In this document: one piece after another, positions 31,049 through 39,330 of the stretch
Numbering within the stretch: position 1 is the stretch's first letter
Layout: each line of letters starts with the position of its first letter
Source of the DNA: Lentisphaerae bacterium RIFOXYA12_64_32
Lineage (GTDB): Bacteria > Verrucomicrobiota > Lentisphaeria > Oligosphaerales > YB12-FULL-65-16
Length of the DNA stretch: 39,352 nucleotides
Assembly: GCA_001803235.1 (NCBI GenBank)
Contig: MHBL01000056.1
Coordinates: forward strand, 1-39,352
Direction: 5' to 3'
Translations under genes and position numbers: made by a program
Notes under the pieces: generated by a model
The model's database searches: none
What the model saw: only the letters and a program-made list of their open reading frames with translations
What the model was told of the DNA's origin: nothing

Positions 31049-32515
31049 ATGCCGGTGACACAGAGCGGTGATGGTGATTTCGGTGCCCTCCTGAAGGCCA
31101 GTTTTGGCCGTCTGAAGACCGAAGTCCGTGCGGGAGACAAAGTCCGTGGTGTGGTTTCCGCCCTCGGGCGTCAGTCTGTCTTTGTTGACTACGGGGGACG
31201 TGGTGACGGCGTCATTGACCGGAACGAGTTGCTGGACGGCGACGGGGAACTCAAGGTGAAGGTGGGGGACACGGTCGAGGCGTTCTGCGTCGGGACACGA
31301 GACGATGAGGTGCGACTGACCACCAAGATGACCGGCCACGCCGAGGGTGCCTCGTTCCAGGACGCCCTCGAGTCGTCGATGCCGGTGGAGGGGCGTGTCG
31401 AAGTGGAGCGGAAGGGCGGGTTCGAGGTAAAGATTGGCAATCAGACGGCCTTCTGTCCGTACTCCCAGATCGACCTGTACCGGAAGGACGCGGCCGTACA
31501 CATTGGACAGAGGTACTCGTTTGTCATTACCGAGTATGACGATGACGGACGCAACCTGGTGGTGAGCCGTCGCAAACTTCTGGAGCGCGAAAGGATTCAG
31601 TTGCGTGAGAAGCTGAAGGCGGAACTTCAAGTTGGGCAGGTTCTCCCGGGAACCGTGGTCAAGCTGATGCCGTTCGGGGCGTTCGTCGACATCGGGGGTA
31701 TCGAAGGACTGATCCCGCTGAGCGAGCTGTCGTGGGCCCGGGGAGTGAAGCCAGAAGAAATCGTGTCCGAGGGCGAGGCTGTGACGGTGATGGTGCGGGG
31801 CCTGAACTGGGACGAGAACAAGATCACCCTCAGCCTGAAGCAGGCCCAGTCCGACCCGTGGTCCAAGGTCACATCGGGGGACGTTTACGCGGTCGGGGCG
31901 CGGCATACGGGCACCGTGACGCAACTGGCGCCGTTTGGGGCTTTTGTGCAGTTAGAACCTGGAGTTGAGGGACTGGTCCACATTTCGCGTTTGGGGGCGG
32001 GGCGACGGATCAATCACCCGCAGGACGTCGTGAAGATCGGCGACCGTGTCGACGTGGCGATCGAGTCCGTGGATGCGGAGCGGCGGCGGATCTCCCTTTC
32101 GATGGAGGGTACTTCCGAGCCGGCCGAGGTGGAGACGACGTCCGGAACGGTCGGGAGCCCTGCCCAGCCACAGGTTGAAGCCGTGGTGGAAGGCAAGACC
32201 CTGACCGGGGTGGTGGACGGGGTGCGGGATTTCGGGGTCTTTGTCCGCCTGCCGAATGGGGACAGCGGCCTGCTGCACGTCAGTCAGGTCGAGTTGAAAG
32301 GATCCTCGAATCCACGTCGGGCCCTGTTTGACATGTTCAAGCCCGGGAGCAGCATCGACGTTGTGGTCAAGGAGATTCAGGGCAGACGAGTTTCTTTGAC
32401 GCTACCCGAGACCTTGGCCAAGGAGGCCGAGACCTTGGAAGTGCAGGACCTCAAAGATTCGTCTGGGCAGGGGTTGGGCAGCCTCGGCGACCTCCTGAGC
32501 GGCTTGAAGCTGTGA
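31049..32515 (+). CDS. rpsA: S1 RNA-binding protein (ribosomal protein S1-like, five repeats)
   Basis: A 488-residue protein with five S1 (OB-fold) repeats at about residues 28-93, 112-175, 195-265, 282-353 and 382-453. Repeats 3 to 5 are canonical (VLPGTVVKLMPFGAFVDIGGIEGLIPLSELS; HTGTVTQLAPFGAFVQLEPGVEGLVHISRL; LTGVVDGVRDFGVFVRLPNGDSGLLHVSQV), while the first two are diverged, as in S1 of many bacteria. S1 binds mRNA on the 30S subunit and aids initiation. The size is below the six-repeat E. coli protein but within the range of other phyla. GAAAGGA precedes the ATG at 31049. A nuclease-type gene follows, 189 bases downstream. A second, dedicated S1 paralogue elsewhere cannot be excluded. 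Confidence 0.85.
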   Translation: MPVTQSGDGDFGALLKASFGRLKTEVRAGDKVRGVVSALGRQSVFVDYGGRGDGVIDRNELLDGDGELKVKVGDTVEAFCVGTRDDEVRLTTKMTGHAEGASFQDALESSMPVEGRVEVERKGGFEVKIGNQTAFCPYSQIDLYRKDAAVHIGQRYSFVITEYDDDGRNLVVSRRKLLERERIQLREKLKAELQVGQVLPGTVVKLMPFGAFVDIGGIEGLIPLSELSWARGVKPEEIVSEGEAVTVMVRGLNWDENKITLSLKQAQSDPWSKVTSGDVYAVGARHTGTVTQLAPFGAFVQLEPGVEGLVHISRLGAGRRINHPQDVVKIGDRVDVAIESVDAERRRISLSMEGTSEPAEVETTSGTVGSPAQPQVEAVVEGKTLTGVVDGVRDFGVFVRLPNGDSGLLHVSQVELKGSSNPRRALFDMFKPGSSIDVVVKEIQGRRVSLTLPETLAKEAETLEVQDLKDSSGQGLGSLGDLLSGLKL

Positions 32516-32704
32516 CACGGCGGGTGCGGGGGCCATATGGCTACGCCCCTTGCCCTCTTCAAGGTCCCGGAAGTGAAGCGGGCTCAACGGTGGTTGAAGA
32601 CGGCCAAAAGCAACACGACAACGCACGACAAAACAATCAAAGTCTCGCCAAAATTAGCATGCAACGTTCTGCCGTAGGAACGTGTCCGCAAGGGAGACGG
32701 CTTC

Positions 32705-34483
32705 ATGGCGGAGGGAGTGGTCCTGAGCAGGGAAGCGGCGTCTTGGCTGGCTGCAGCGCTGGACGACCAGACTCTTTTCGATTTCCTCGTGTCGCGGGAG
32801 GTAGGGCAAGGGCTGTTTTTCAAGGGTTTCCAGGTTAACGTTCGGAATGCGGGGAAACCGGCGGTTCGGAATCGCGTGCGCAGCGAATTGCTGCGCAGTC
32901 CGGAACTGCTGAGTGGGTTGCTCGAGTGCCCTGGGCCGTGGCGGGCCTGGTGCAAGACGCTCGCGATGTTTGAGGAGAAATGGCTCCTCAGTCATTGGCG
33001 CGACCTGGTTCGCGTCAGCCGTCGGCAGGACGTTGTCGTCGCCCTGGTTGTGGATGCGCGTCCGGCGGTGGCGGCACGGGGACGGCGGTTTCTGAGACTG
33101 ACGCGATTTTGGGATCGGCCTCCGGCGGCCAGCCCGGCCTCGCGGATAGGTGGGGGGCTTCAGTTCCTCGCCGAGTTGCTGGCTACGCCGAGAGTGGTTC
33201 CCACAGACACGCCGGAGCGCGCTGGCGGGGTTGTGGCGACCGAGCGCCGGGTTCGTGTTCTGGATGACCAACTTGCGGCCGCTCGCGAGCGCCTCGCCCG
33301 GGAGCGGACGAGTGCGCAGGAAGCCGCAGCCCGCTGGACAGAGGAGCGGAAGAAGCTTCAAGCCGAGAACCGTGACTTGCGCTCCCAGCTCCACGCGGTG
33401 CACCGGGAACTGGAACGGCAATTGGCCCAGACGGATGAACGGGTGCGGGCCGGCGCCGAGGGTTTTCAGTGCCGGGTTCTCGGGCTATCCGAGGAGGTCG
33501 TGCACATTCGGGAAGCGCTGGCTGCAGCGCAGGTTGACCGTGTGCAGGACCGGGTCGAACCGATGCTGGAGCAGCATCGGCGGCTGAACGAGAAATACGG
33601 GGCGCTGAGCGCCCTGCGTGCGGAGCTCGCGACACTGCAGAATGGGGAGAAACGCCTTCTGCAGTGCGTCGAAGAGTCGGTGGTTGTCCTGCCCGAACTG
33701 CACCGGCTGCTAGCCGACTTGCGTCAGCGCCGGGACAGCCTGCAGGCACTTCTTCCGGACGCGGTTCGGGAGGCGGCGTCGGAGGGGGACTTGGGCAATG
33801 CGCTGCTGGCGCGAGTTAAAGGGGCCCATTTCCAGGCTGATTGGGGTGCTGAATTGGACCGCGTCGTGGCCTTGCTGGAGGTGCCTTTGGTCGGGGAGTT
33901 GCTGGGGGCTGCAGGGCTTGAGCGACTGCAGCGGGCCGCCTCCGAGCGGCACAAGGTCCTGGCCCGGGCCAGGCCGTGCGCCCCTGAGTTGGGACGGGGG
34001 CAAGGCGGGGGAGCGTCCCGCGGGGAACCGCAAGGGCGGGAGATTTGGGACGTTGCCGGGGCTCTGGAGCGGCGCCAGGTGCCGGCGAGCGTGTGGCTCG
34101 TCGTCGACGGGTACAACACGATCCTTGGCGAGCCGCGGCTGGCGGCCATGGCGGAGCAGCACGGGTTGGCGAAAGCTCGGGAAGAGATGGTCCGGCTCTG
34201 TCGGCGCCGGGCGGTCATGTTTCGTGGTGTGGAGGTCGTGTTTGACGGTGCCGGGCCGCTGAGTGTCCGCGAGACATTGGATGGCGTCACCGAAGTTTTT
34301 GCCGCGCAAAAACAGGAATCTCAGAACGCGGACGTCTACATTCTAGGAAGAATCACCGCGATGCAGCCGTCGGTCGACGCGATTTGGCTCGTGACGTCGG
34401 ATCAGGGATTGCGGCGTAGTGTGGAGTCCTGCTGCAATGCCTTTATCAAGCCGTCGGACTTTTGCCGGTTTCTCGTTGGCTGA
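32705..34483 (+). CDS. Coiled-coil protein with C-terminal NYN (YacP-like) nuclease domain
   Basis: A 592-residue protein. The N-terminal 160 residues are helical with no named domain. Residues 175-400 are a long coiled coil (heptad-rich, EERKKLQAENRDLRSQLHAVHRELERQL and more). The C-terminal 130 residues match the NYN/YacP PIN-like RNase fold: VWLVVDGYNTIL with D468, VEVVFDG, QNADVYILGRI and IWLVTSDQGLRR supply the acidic metal-binding residues. YacP-type enzymes cleave RNA. The ATG at 32705 has AGGGAG upstream. Position after an S1-like RNA-binding protein suggests a role in RNA turnover or translation quality control. The long coiled coil suggests an oligomer or scaffold. Confidence 0.8.
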   Translation: MAEGVVLSREAASWLAAALDDQTLFDFLVSREVGQGLFFKGFQVNVRNAGKPAVRNRVRSELLRSPELLSGLLECPGPWRAWCKTLAMFEEKWLLSHWRDLVRVSRRQDVVVALVVDARPAVAARGRRFLRLTRFWDRPPAASPASRIGGGLQFLAELLATPRVVPTDTPERAGGVVATERRVRVLDDQLAAARERLARERTSAQEAAARWTEERKKLQAENRDLRSQLHAVHRELERQLAQTDERVRAGAEGFQCRVLGLSEEVVHIREALAAAQVDRVQDRVEPMLEQHRRLNEKYGALSALRAELATLQNGEKRLLQCVEESVVVLPELHRLLADLRQRRDSLQALLPDAVREAASEGDLGNALLARVKGAHFQADWGAELDRVVALLEVPLVGELLGAAGLERLQRAASERHKVLARARPCAPELGRGQGGGASRGEPQGREIWDVAGALERRQVPASVWLVVDGYNTILGEPRLAAMAEQHGLAKAREEMVRLCRRRAVMFRGVEVVFDGAGPLSVRETLDGVTEVFAAQKQESQNADVYILGRITAMQPSVDAIWLVTSDQGLRRSVESCCNAFIKPSDFCRFLVG

Positions 34484-34513
34484 ACTGCCCGCCGCAGGAT
34501 CGCGTCGGCGGGA

Positions 34514-36154
34514 ATGATCACTCTGTCTCGGCGGAAGAAAGAGAGAGCCAAGGCCATGGAGCGGGAAGACGCCAAACCTGCATCCGGTACCCCGCAACCT
34601 TCCTGGCCTGCGGATGTGCCGGACAAGCCTTGCGTCCTGATCGTCGACGACGATGAGGCGGTCGTCGCGCTGGTCTCGACGATCCTGAAGCCGGTGTTTC
34701 CGCTCCGAGCTGTCCAGTCCGCCAGCGAGGCCCTTCGCATCCTTGAGCAGCAGACGTTCCATGTCTTGCTCACAGACCAGATGATGCCGGAGATGCATGG
34801 GACGCGGCTGATCCAGGCGGCGAAGAACATTCAGCCCTGGATTGTCGGCCTCATCATGACAGGATACGGCAGCAAGGACACGGCTGTCGAAGCCCTGAAG
34901 TCCGGCGCCTACGATTTTCTCGAGAAACCGTTTGGCCCCGAGGAGCTGGTGCGCACGGTCCGGCGCGCTTGGAACACTCTGCACGCCGAGCTCAGCAACC
35001 GCAGCCTCCTCAGACGGCTTCAAGCGGCCAACGCGGCCCTGGAGGCCGAGGTCGCGGAACGAAGACGTGCGGAGAACGCACTGGACCTGAGCCGGGTCGG
35101 GTTCCACAACATCGTGGAGCGCAGCATGGACGGGACTGTGGTGCTCGACTCCAAGGGTGAGGTGAAGTTCCTCAACGCTGCCGCGCGTGTCCTGCTGGTG
35201 AACCGCGGAACTGCCGAACGCGACGAACTGCTGCGCTCTGTGGCGGACGCCGCCCAGCCGCTGGAAGTGGAGATTGCCCGAGGTGATGGCCGCTGCGGGG
35301 TGGGGGAACTGAGCGCGGTTGCCACGCAGTGGGAAGGTGAACCAGCGGTTCTCGTCAGCATTCACGACATTACGGAACGCAAGCACGCAGAGCGTGCCTT
35401 GGCCCGTCTGCTGGAGGAGCAACGGAAATCGCAATCGCAGCTCATCGAGGCCGAGCGAATGACGGCGGTGGGAACCATGACTGCGGGCGTGGCTCACGAA
35501 CTCAACAATCCGCTGATGGGCATCCTGAACTTCACCCAGCACTGCCTGGATTGTACCGAGGAGGACGACGGCCGTTACGCTGTCCTGGAAGACATTGAGA
35601 AGGCGACCCGGCGCTGCATTGAGACGGTCGCCAATCTGCTGACTTTCGCGCGCATGGACGTGCAGGCCACAGAATCTTTTCAGGAGGTCGGTTGCGACGA
35701 CCTTGTGGATCGGGTCTTGAAGCTTCTGGCCTACCGTATCTCCAAGCTGCGGGTCGAGGTTATCCGCGAGGTGGCCATTGGGTTGCCGAGAATTCCGCTC
35801 CGGCCCCACCAGATGCAGTGGGTCTTCTTCCACCTTCTGAACCAGGCACTGGATTCGGTGCAGGAGGGGACTGCGACGGTGCGCGAGATTACCGTGCGAA
35901 TGCTGCGCCAGGGAGGCACGTTGTGTGTGAGCATTGAGGACAACGGCCCGGGTATGGCCCCGGAGGTCTTGGCAAGGATCCTGGACCCGTTTTTCGCCGC
36001 CACGCCGACGGCATCTGCCGGCAAGGGGATGGGCTTGAGCACCAGCCGCACGATCGTCGAGGCGCACGGCGGCACGCTCACGGTCCACAGCACGCCCGGC
36101 GAGGGAACGACCCTAGTCGTTCAGCTTCCCGTGGAAAGCAGTCGCGCCAGGTAG
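34514..36154 (+). CDS. Hybrid sensor histidine kinase (receiver - PAS - HisKA - HATPase)
   Basis: A 546-residue cytoplasmic kinase without membrane helices. Residues 40-155 are a receiver domain (acidic pair D45-D46, phospho-acceptor D88, T116, K138). A coiled linker (160-190) leads to a PAS domain (190-290), then HisKA with the phospho-histidine H328 in AHELNNP. The ATPase follows, with N443 in the N-box, DNGPG (476-480) and GKGMGLS (503-509). The receiver at the N-terminus means the kinase is itself controlled by phosphorylation. ATG at 34514, with a second candidate at 34556 that would drop 14 residues. It is the first of three same-strand signalling genes, the next starting 83 bases after its stop. 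Confidence 0.92.
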   Translation: MITLSRRKKERAKAMEREDAKPASGTPQPSWPADVPDKPCVLIVDDDEAVVALVSTILKPVFPLRAVQSASEALRILEQQTFHVLLTDQMMPEMHGTRLIQAAKNIQPWIVGLIMTGYGSKDTAVEALKSGAYDFLEKPFGPEELVRTVRRAWNTLHAELSNRSLLRRLQAANAALEAEVAERRRAENALDLSRVGFHNIVERSMDGTVVLDSKGEVKFLNAAARVLLVNRGTAERDELLRSVADAAQPLEVEIARGDGRCGVGELSAVATQWEGEPAVLVSIHDITERKHAERALARLLEEQRKSQSQLIEAERMTAVGTMTAGVAHELNNPLMGILNFTQHCLDCTEEDDGRYAVLEDIEKATRRCIETVANLLTFARMDVQATESFQEVGCDDLVDRVLKLLAYRISKLRVEVIREVAIGLPRIPLRPHQMQWVFFHLLNQALDSVQEGTATVREITVRMLRQGGTLCVSIEDNGPGMAPEVLARILDPFFAATPTASAGKGMGLSTSRTIVEAHGGTLTVHSTPGEGTTLVVQLPVESSRAR

Positions 36155-36237
36155 GTTTTGTACAGCCGAGTCCGGGGCCCTCATGGGTGAGGAGGGTAGG
36201 GCCAGACACTGGAGACGCACGCCGGAGGAACGTCCAC

Positions 36238-36975
36238 ATGGGTACGGTCAACGGACGCATTCTGGTGATTGATGACGAGGAGGCGGTGCGCAAGTCGTTC
36301 GTGCTCGCCTTGCAGAAGACCGGGTGCCCCGTGGACGTTGCGGAGTCCGGGGAGAAGGGCATCGAAATGTTTCGGGCCCGACCTTACGATCTGGTCTTTC
36401 TGGACTTGAGGATGCCGGGGCTGGATGGGCTTGCGACGCTGCGGGCCATCCGTGCTCTGTCTCCGGCCGTGCCGGTCTATATCGTCACCGCGTTCCATCA
36501 AGCGTTTCTGGACGGGTTGGAGGCCGCGGAGCAAGCGGGGATCGTCTTTGAATTGCTGCAGAAACCGGTGGAGAGCAGCCAGATCCGGCTTCTGGCGGGC
36601 AATATCCTGGCCGGTTCCGGTGCTGGGGCCGATGGTCGTCTCCGGCCGCAGGAGCAGCCTGCCGCTGCGGCAGACGGCACCCGCCAACCACCGGCAACCC
36701 AAGGGACGGTGTTTCAGCTCAGGCTCTATGTGGCGGGCCAGACGCAGAGGTCCAGGGACGCCATGCGAGATCTTTCCGCTTTGCTTGAGGCGACGATGGC
36801 TGGACGGTATTCGCTGGTCATTGTGGACGTGCTGAAGGAACCGGAACAGGCCAGGGAATATGACGTGTTCGCGACTCCCACACTCGTGAAGTCGAACCCG
36901 CCGCCGGTCCGCAAGGTTGTGGGCAACTTCCGTGACCCGGAGAGAGTCTTGGCCGGCCTGGGGATGAGGCCGTAG
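36238..36975 (+). CDS. Receiver - KaiB fusion response regulator
   Basis: A 245-residue protein. Residues 5-125 are a complete receiver domain: acidic pair D12-D13, phospho-acceptor D56 in VFLDLRMPG, T84 and K109. A Gly/Ala/Pro-rich linker (126-157) leads to residues 158-243, which closely resemble the circadian-clock protein KaiB: LRLYVAGQT, a helical segment, SLVIVDVLKEPEQA, VFATPTLVKSNPPPVRKVVG and ERVLAGLGM. KaiB refolds and binds the clock ATPase KaiC in cyanobacteria; KaiB-like domains also occur in signalling proteins. No kaiC is in the window. GGAGGA precedes the ATG at 36238. Lying between a hybrid kinase and a degenerate receiver-PAS protein, it is probably phosphorylated by the upstream kinase. 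Confidence 0.88.
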   Translation: MGTVNGRILVIDDEEAVRKSFVLALQKTGCPVDVAESGEKGIEMFRARPYDLVFLDLRMPGLDGLATLRAIRALSPAVPVYIVTAFHQAFLDGLEAAEQAGIVFELLQKPVESSQIRLLAGNILAGSGAGADGRLRPQEQPAAAADGTRQPPATQGTVFQLRLYVAGQTQRSRDAMRDLSALLEATMAGRYSLVIVDVLKEPEQAREYDVFATPTLVKSNPPPVRKVVGNFRDPERVLAGLGMRP

Positions 36976-37042
36976 CGTCCGGGGTTGCGATGCAATGGAG
37001 TCATCCGCGACAGATGGGAAGGCGAGGCCGGGGGAACGAGCA

Positions 37043-38218
37043 ATGAACCCGAACCAGACTGATGGCGAGCCCGCCGCGGTACTGCTGGTCCTGCATGCCA
37101 AGGGATACGCAGGGCTCATGGACCAGGCCCTCAAGTGTCGCCCGGGGTTCGTCTGCCACGTGGAGCAGGTCGGCAAGCTTTCGCAGGCGTTGGAATGCCT
37201 GGCAAAGCAGACGTTCTCGGTGGTTCTGCTGGATCTTGAGCTGCCCGACTGCCCGGGATTGGAGGCTCTGAAGCAGATCCGCATCCGTGCGCCCGGTGTT
37301 CCGGTCATCGTCTTGGCAGGCGCAGAGGATGAGGATCTAGCCGTCCGTGCTGTCAAGGAAGGGGCCCAGGACTACCTGGTGAAATGGCAGCGTGGCGGCA
37401 GCCCCCAACTCCAGTCGCTCATGCGGCAAGCCGTCCGCTATGCCATCGAACGACACCGCACCGCAGCCCAGCTGGAGGAGTCGCTCTTCCTCCTGGGTGC
37501 GAGCGAGGCCCAGTTCCGGACTCTCATTGAGAGGAATGCTGACGCTGTTCTTGTGGTGGACAAGGAGGGAATGGTGCAGTTCGCCAACCCTGCGGCGGCC
37601 AAACTGCTGGGTTGCCCGGCGGACCAGATGCTCGGGCGGTCGCTCGGTGTGCCGATCGTGGAGAGTGAGGCGACGGAAGTCGACGTGATGCATGAGGACG
37701 GCACGGCCTTGGTTGCCGAACTCCGGGTCGTTCCAATTGAGTGGAAGGGTACGGAGGCCTATCTGGCTTCGTTGCACGACGTCAGTCGTTGCCGGCAGTT
37801 GGAGCGCGAAACGACGGCCTTTCACCGCCTCCTCGAAGTCGCCTTCGGCGTCATTCCCTGCCCCGTGGTCGTTCTGGACGCAGGGCTCAACGTGCTGAGG
37901 GCCAGTTCGCACTTCGCCGAGCTTCAGGGCGGCGGAACGGCAGAGGTCGTTGCCCGTCCCCTCGAGACATTGAAGCCTTTCTCCCAACTCTCGGATGGGC
38001 AGGTGATCGGGAAGTTGCGGACACTTGCCCAGACGGGCGGGCATTGGGAGACGGAACTTCCCCTCGCAGGGCCGAGCGGAGTGACGACCCCGGTTCGCCT
38101 GCATGCGCACGCCTTCAGTTCAGGCTTCGAGGCCGATGATCCGTCTGGGAGCCAGCCGGAAGGGACGGCGTGCCTGGTGGTGGTTCTCGACCACCGTAAG
38201 CCCGCCAAGCAGGTGTGA
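37043..38218 (+). CDS. Degenerate receiver - PAS - PAS protein
   Basis: A 391-residue cytoplasmic protein. Residues 11-135 keep the receiver fold with a candidate acceptor D64 (VVLLDLELPD) and K114. The conserved acidic pair at the first loop is replaced (VLLVLHAKG) and the switch Thr/Ser is an alanine (VLAGAED), so normal magnesium-dependent phosphorylation is doubtful. PAS domains follow at about 155-255 and 262-375. There is no kinase, DNA-binding or cyclase domain. The ATG at 37043 has GGGGGAACG upstream; an ATG at 36995 would add 16 residues. It is 67 bases after the receiver-KaiB gene. It probably senses a ligand or docks with the hybrid kinase. Confidence 0.8.
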   Translation: MNPNQTDGEPAAVLLVLHAKGYAGLMDQALKCRPGFVCHVEQVGKLSQALECLAKQTFSVVLLDLELPDCPGLEALKQIRIRAPGVPVIVLAGAEDEDLAVRAVKEGAQDYLVKWQRGGSPQLQSLMRQAVRYAIERHRTAAQLEESLFLLGASEAQFRTLIERNADAVLVVDKEGMVQFANPAAAKLLGCPADQMLGRSLGVPIVESEATEVDVMHEDGTALVAELRVVPIEWKGTEAYLASLHDVSRCRQLERETTAFHRLLEVAFGVIPCPVVVLDAGLNVLRASSHFAELQGGGTAEVVARPLETLKPFSQLSDGQVIGKLRTLAQTGGHWETELPLAGPSGVTTPVRLHAHAFSSGFEADDPSGSQPEGTACLVVVLDHRKPAKQV

Positions 38219-38251
38219 CACGCATCGCGCCCGAGTAGGAAGGGCCCAGTC

Positions 38252-39010
38252 TCAGCCGCCGGCTTTTATTCCCAGTGCTCGGCCGTGGAAGCGGAGCGCT
38301 TGCTGCACATGCAGGTCCCAGAAATCCCAGGAGTGCTGCCCCGGGAATTCTTCGTATTCGTGCGGAACCCCTGCCCGGGTCAGTTTTCTGTGCAGCGCTC
38401 GATTGTCCTCAATGAGAAAATCTTCGGTGCCGCAGTCGAACCGCAGCGCCGGTATCTGTCCCGACGCTTTGGCGCGCCGCCCCAAGGCCACCACATCGTG
38501 AGCGCTGCCCCGTGGCTGGTCGCCGAAGATCGTCTGCATTTCTCTCACGTCAAACGTGTCTCGCCGATAGGTCTTGTGCCCAAACAGAACCGCCCCCGAA
38601 TGGCTGGTGGCGGAGACGTACCGGTCGGGATGCGCCAGGGCGGTACGGAGCGCGCCGTACCCGCCCATTGAGAGACCGCCAATGCACCGTCCCTCCCGTC
38701 CCGGGATGGCCGGAAAATTCCGTTCTACGAACGCCGGGAGGTCCAGTGAGATGTAGTCGCCATAGGCTGGCCCCTGATCGTGATTGGTGTAGAAGCTCCG
38801 GAAGCCGTCCGGCATGACAACCATCAGGGGCAACCCGCGAACGTACCATTCGATGCGGGTCCGCCGATGCCAGATGGTATGGTCGTCGGAGAGACCGTGC
38901 AGAAGGTAAAAGCACGGGAAGGGCGGTGACCCTTCGTCGGGCAGGATCACGTACGTCGCCACCTGCTTACGGAGCGTTGCGCTGAACCAGTGCACGTCAC
39001 AGAAAGCCAT
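38252..39010 (-). CDS. Alpha/beta-hydrolase esterase (esterase D-like)
   Basis: A 252-residue cytoplasmic hydrolase of the S-formylglutathione hydrolase / esterase D / antigen-85-like group. It has the oxyanion region YLLHGLSDDHTIW (residues 35-47), the nucleophile S114 in GGLSMGGYGA, an acid candidate D197 in CGTEDFL and H226 in PGQHSWDFWD. Substrates in the family are small carboxyl- or thioesters, or feruloyl/acetyl esters of polysaccharides. AGGAGA precedes the ATG at 39010 on the coding strand. It converges with the signalling cluster (33 bases between stops) and points away from the rRNA-type promoter at the right edge. Confidence 0.88.
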   Translation of the reverse strand: MAFCDVHWFSATLRKQVATYVILPDEGSPPFPCFYLLHGLSDDHTIWHRRTRIEWYVRGLPLMVVMPDGFRSFYTNHDQGPAYGDYISLDLPAFVERNFPAIPGREGRCIGGLSMGGYGALRTALAHPDRYVSATSHSGAVLFGHKTYRRDTFDVREMQTIFGDQPRGSAHDVVALGRRAKASGQIPALRFDCGTEDFLIEDNRALHRKLTRAGVPHEYEEFPGQHSWDFWDLHVQQALRFHGRALGIKAGG

Positions 39011-39193
39011 GGCATTTCTCCTGCTTCCGCCAATTGCGTGGTTGCCGCCCTCTTGCTCTTCGGCAGGAGCTGGCACCCCGTCAACGTAGCGGGTGAACAC
39101 AATATACACGGGTGACTCGCTTGACGGTGTCGTATGGAACGGCTAAAGTATCCGTTAGTTGCTCTTGTCAGTAATTGTCCTGTGTAATGATTG

Positions 39194-39239
39194 TCCGGGA
39201 TGCCGGATCTCTGGAAAAAAATCCCGGAGGGGGCTTTTT
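39194..39239 (+). terminator. Stem-loop followed by T-run near the right edge
   Basis: TCCGGGAT (39194-39201) and ATCCCGGA (39221-39228) form an 8-bp stem with a 19-base loop. A run of five T begins 7 bases later inside GGGGCTTTTTACCCC. It resembles a terminator, but the loop is large and no plus-strand gene ends nearby; it may insulate the rRNA promoter from upstream reading. Confidence 0.35.
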
Positions 39240-39244
39240 ACCCC

Positions 39245-39273
39245 TTGCACAGGACGCGAGTTGGATGTAAAGT
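39245..39273 (+). promoter_or_regulatory. Probable rRNA-operon promoter
   Basis: TTGCAC (39245-39250) and TAAAGT (39268-39273) with a 17-base spacer, in gene-free DNA. About 60 bases downstream, GGCTCTTTGAAAACTGAA matches the leader motif seen just before bacterial rRNA genes. No coding start follows within the window. Confidence 0.6.
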
Positions 39274-39330
39274 ATAGATCTGCCGAGGTAACCGTGCTCT
39301 CGGGTACGGTGCCGGCGGGCAGAGATGTAA

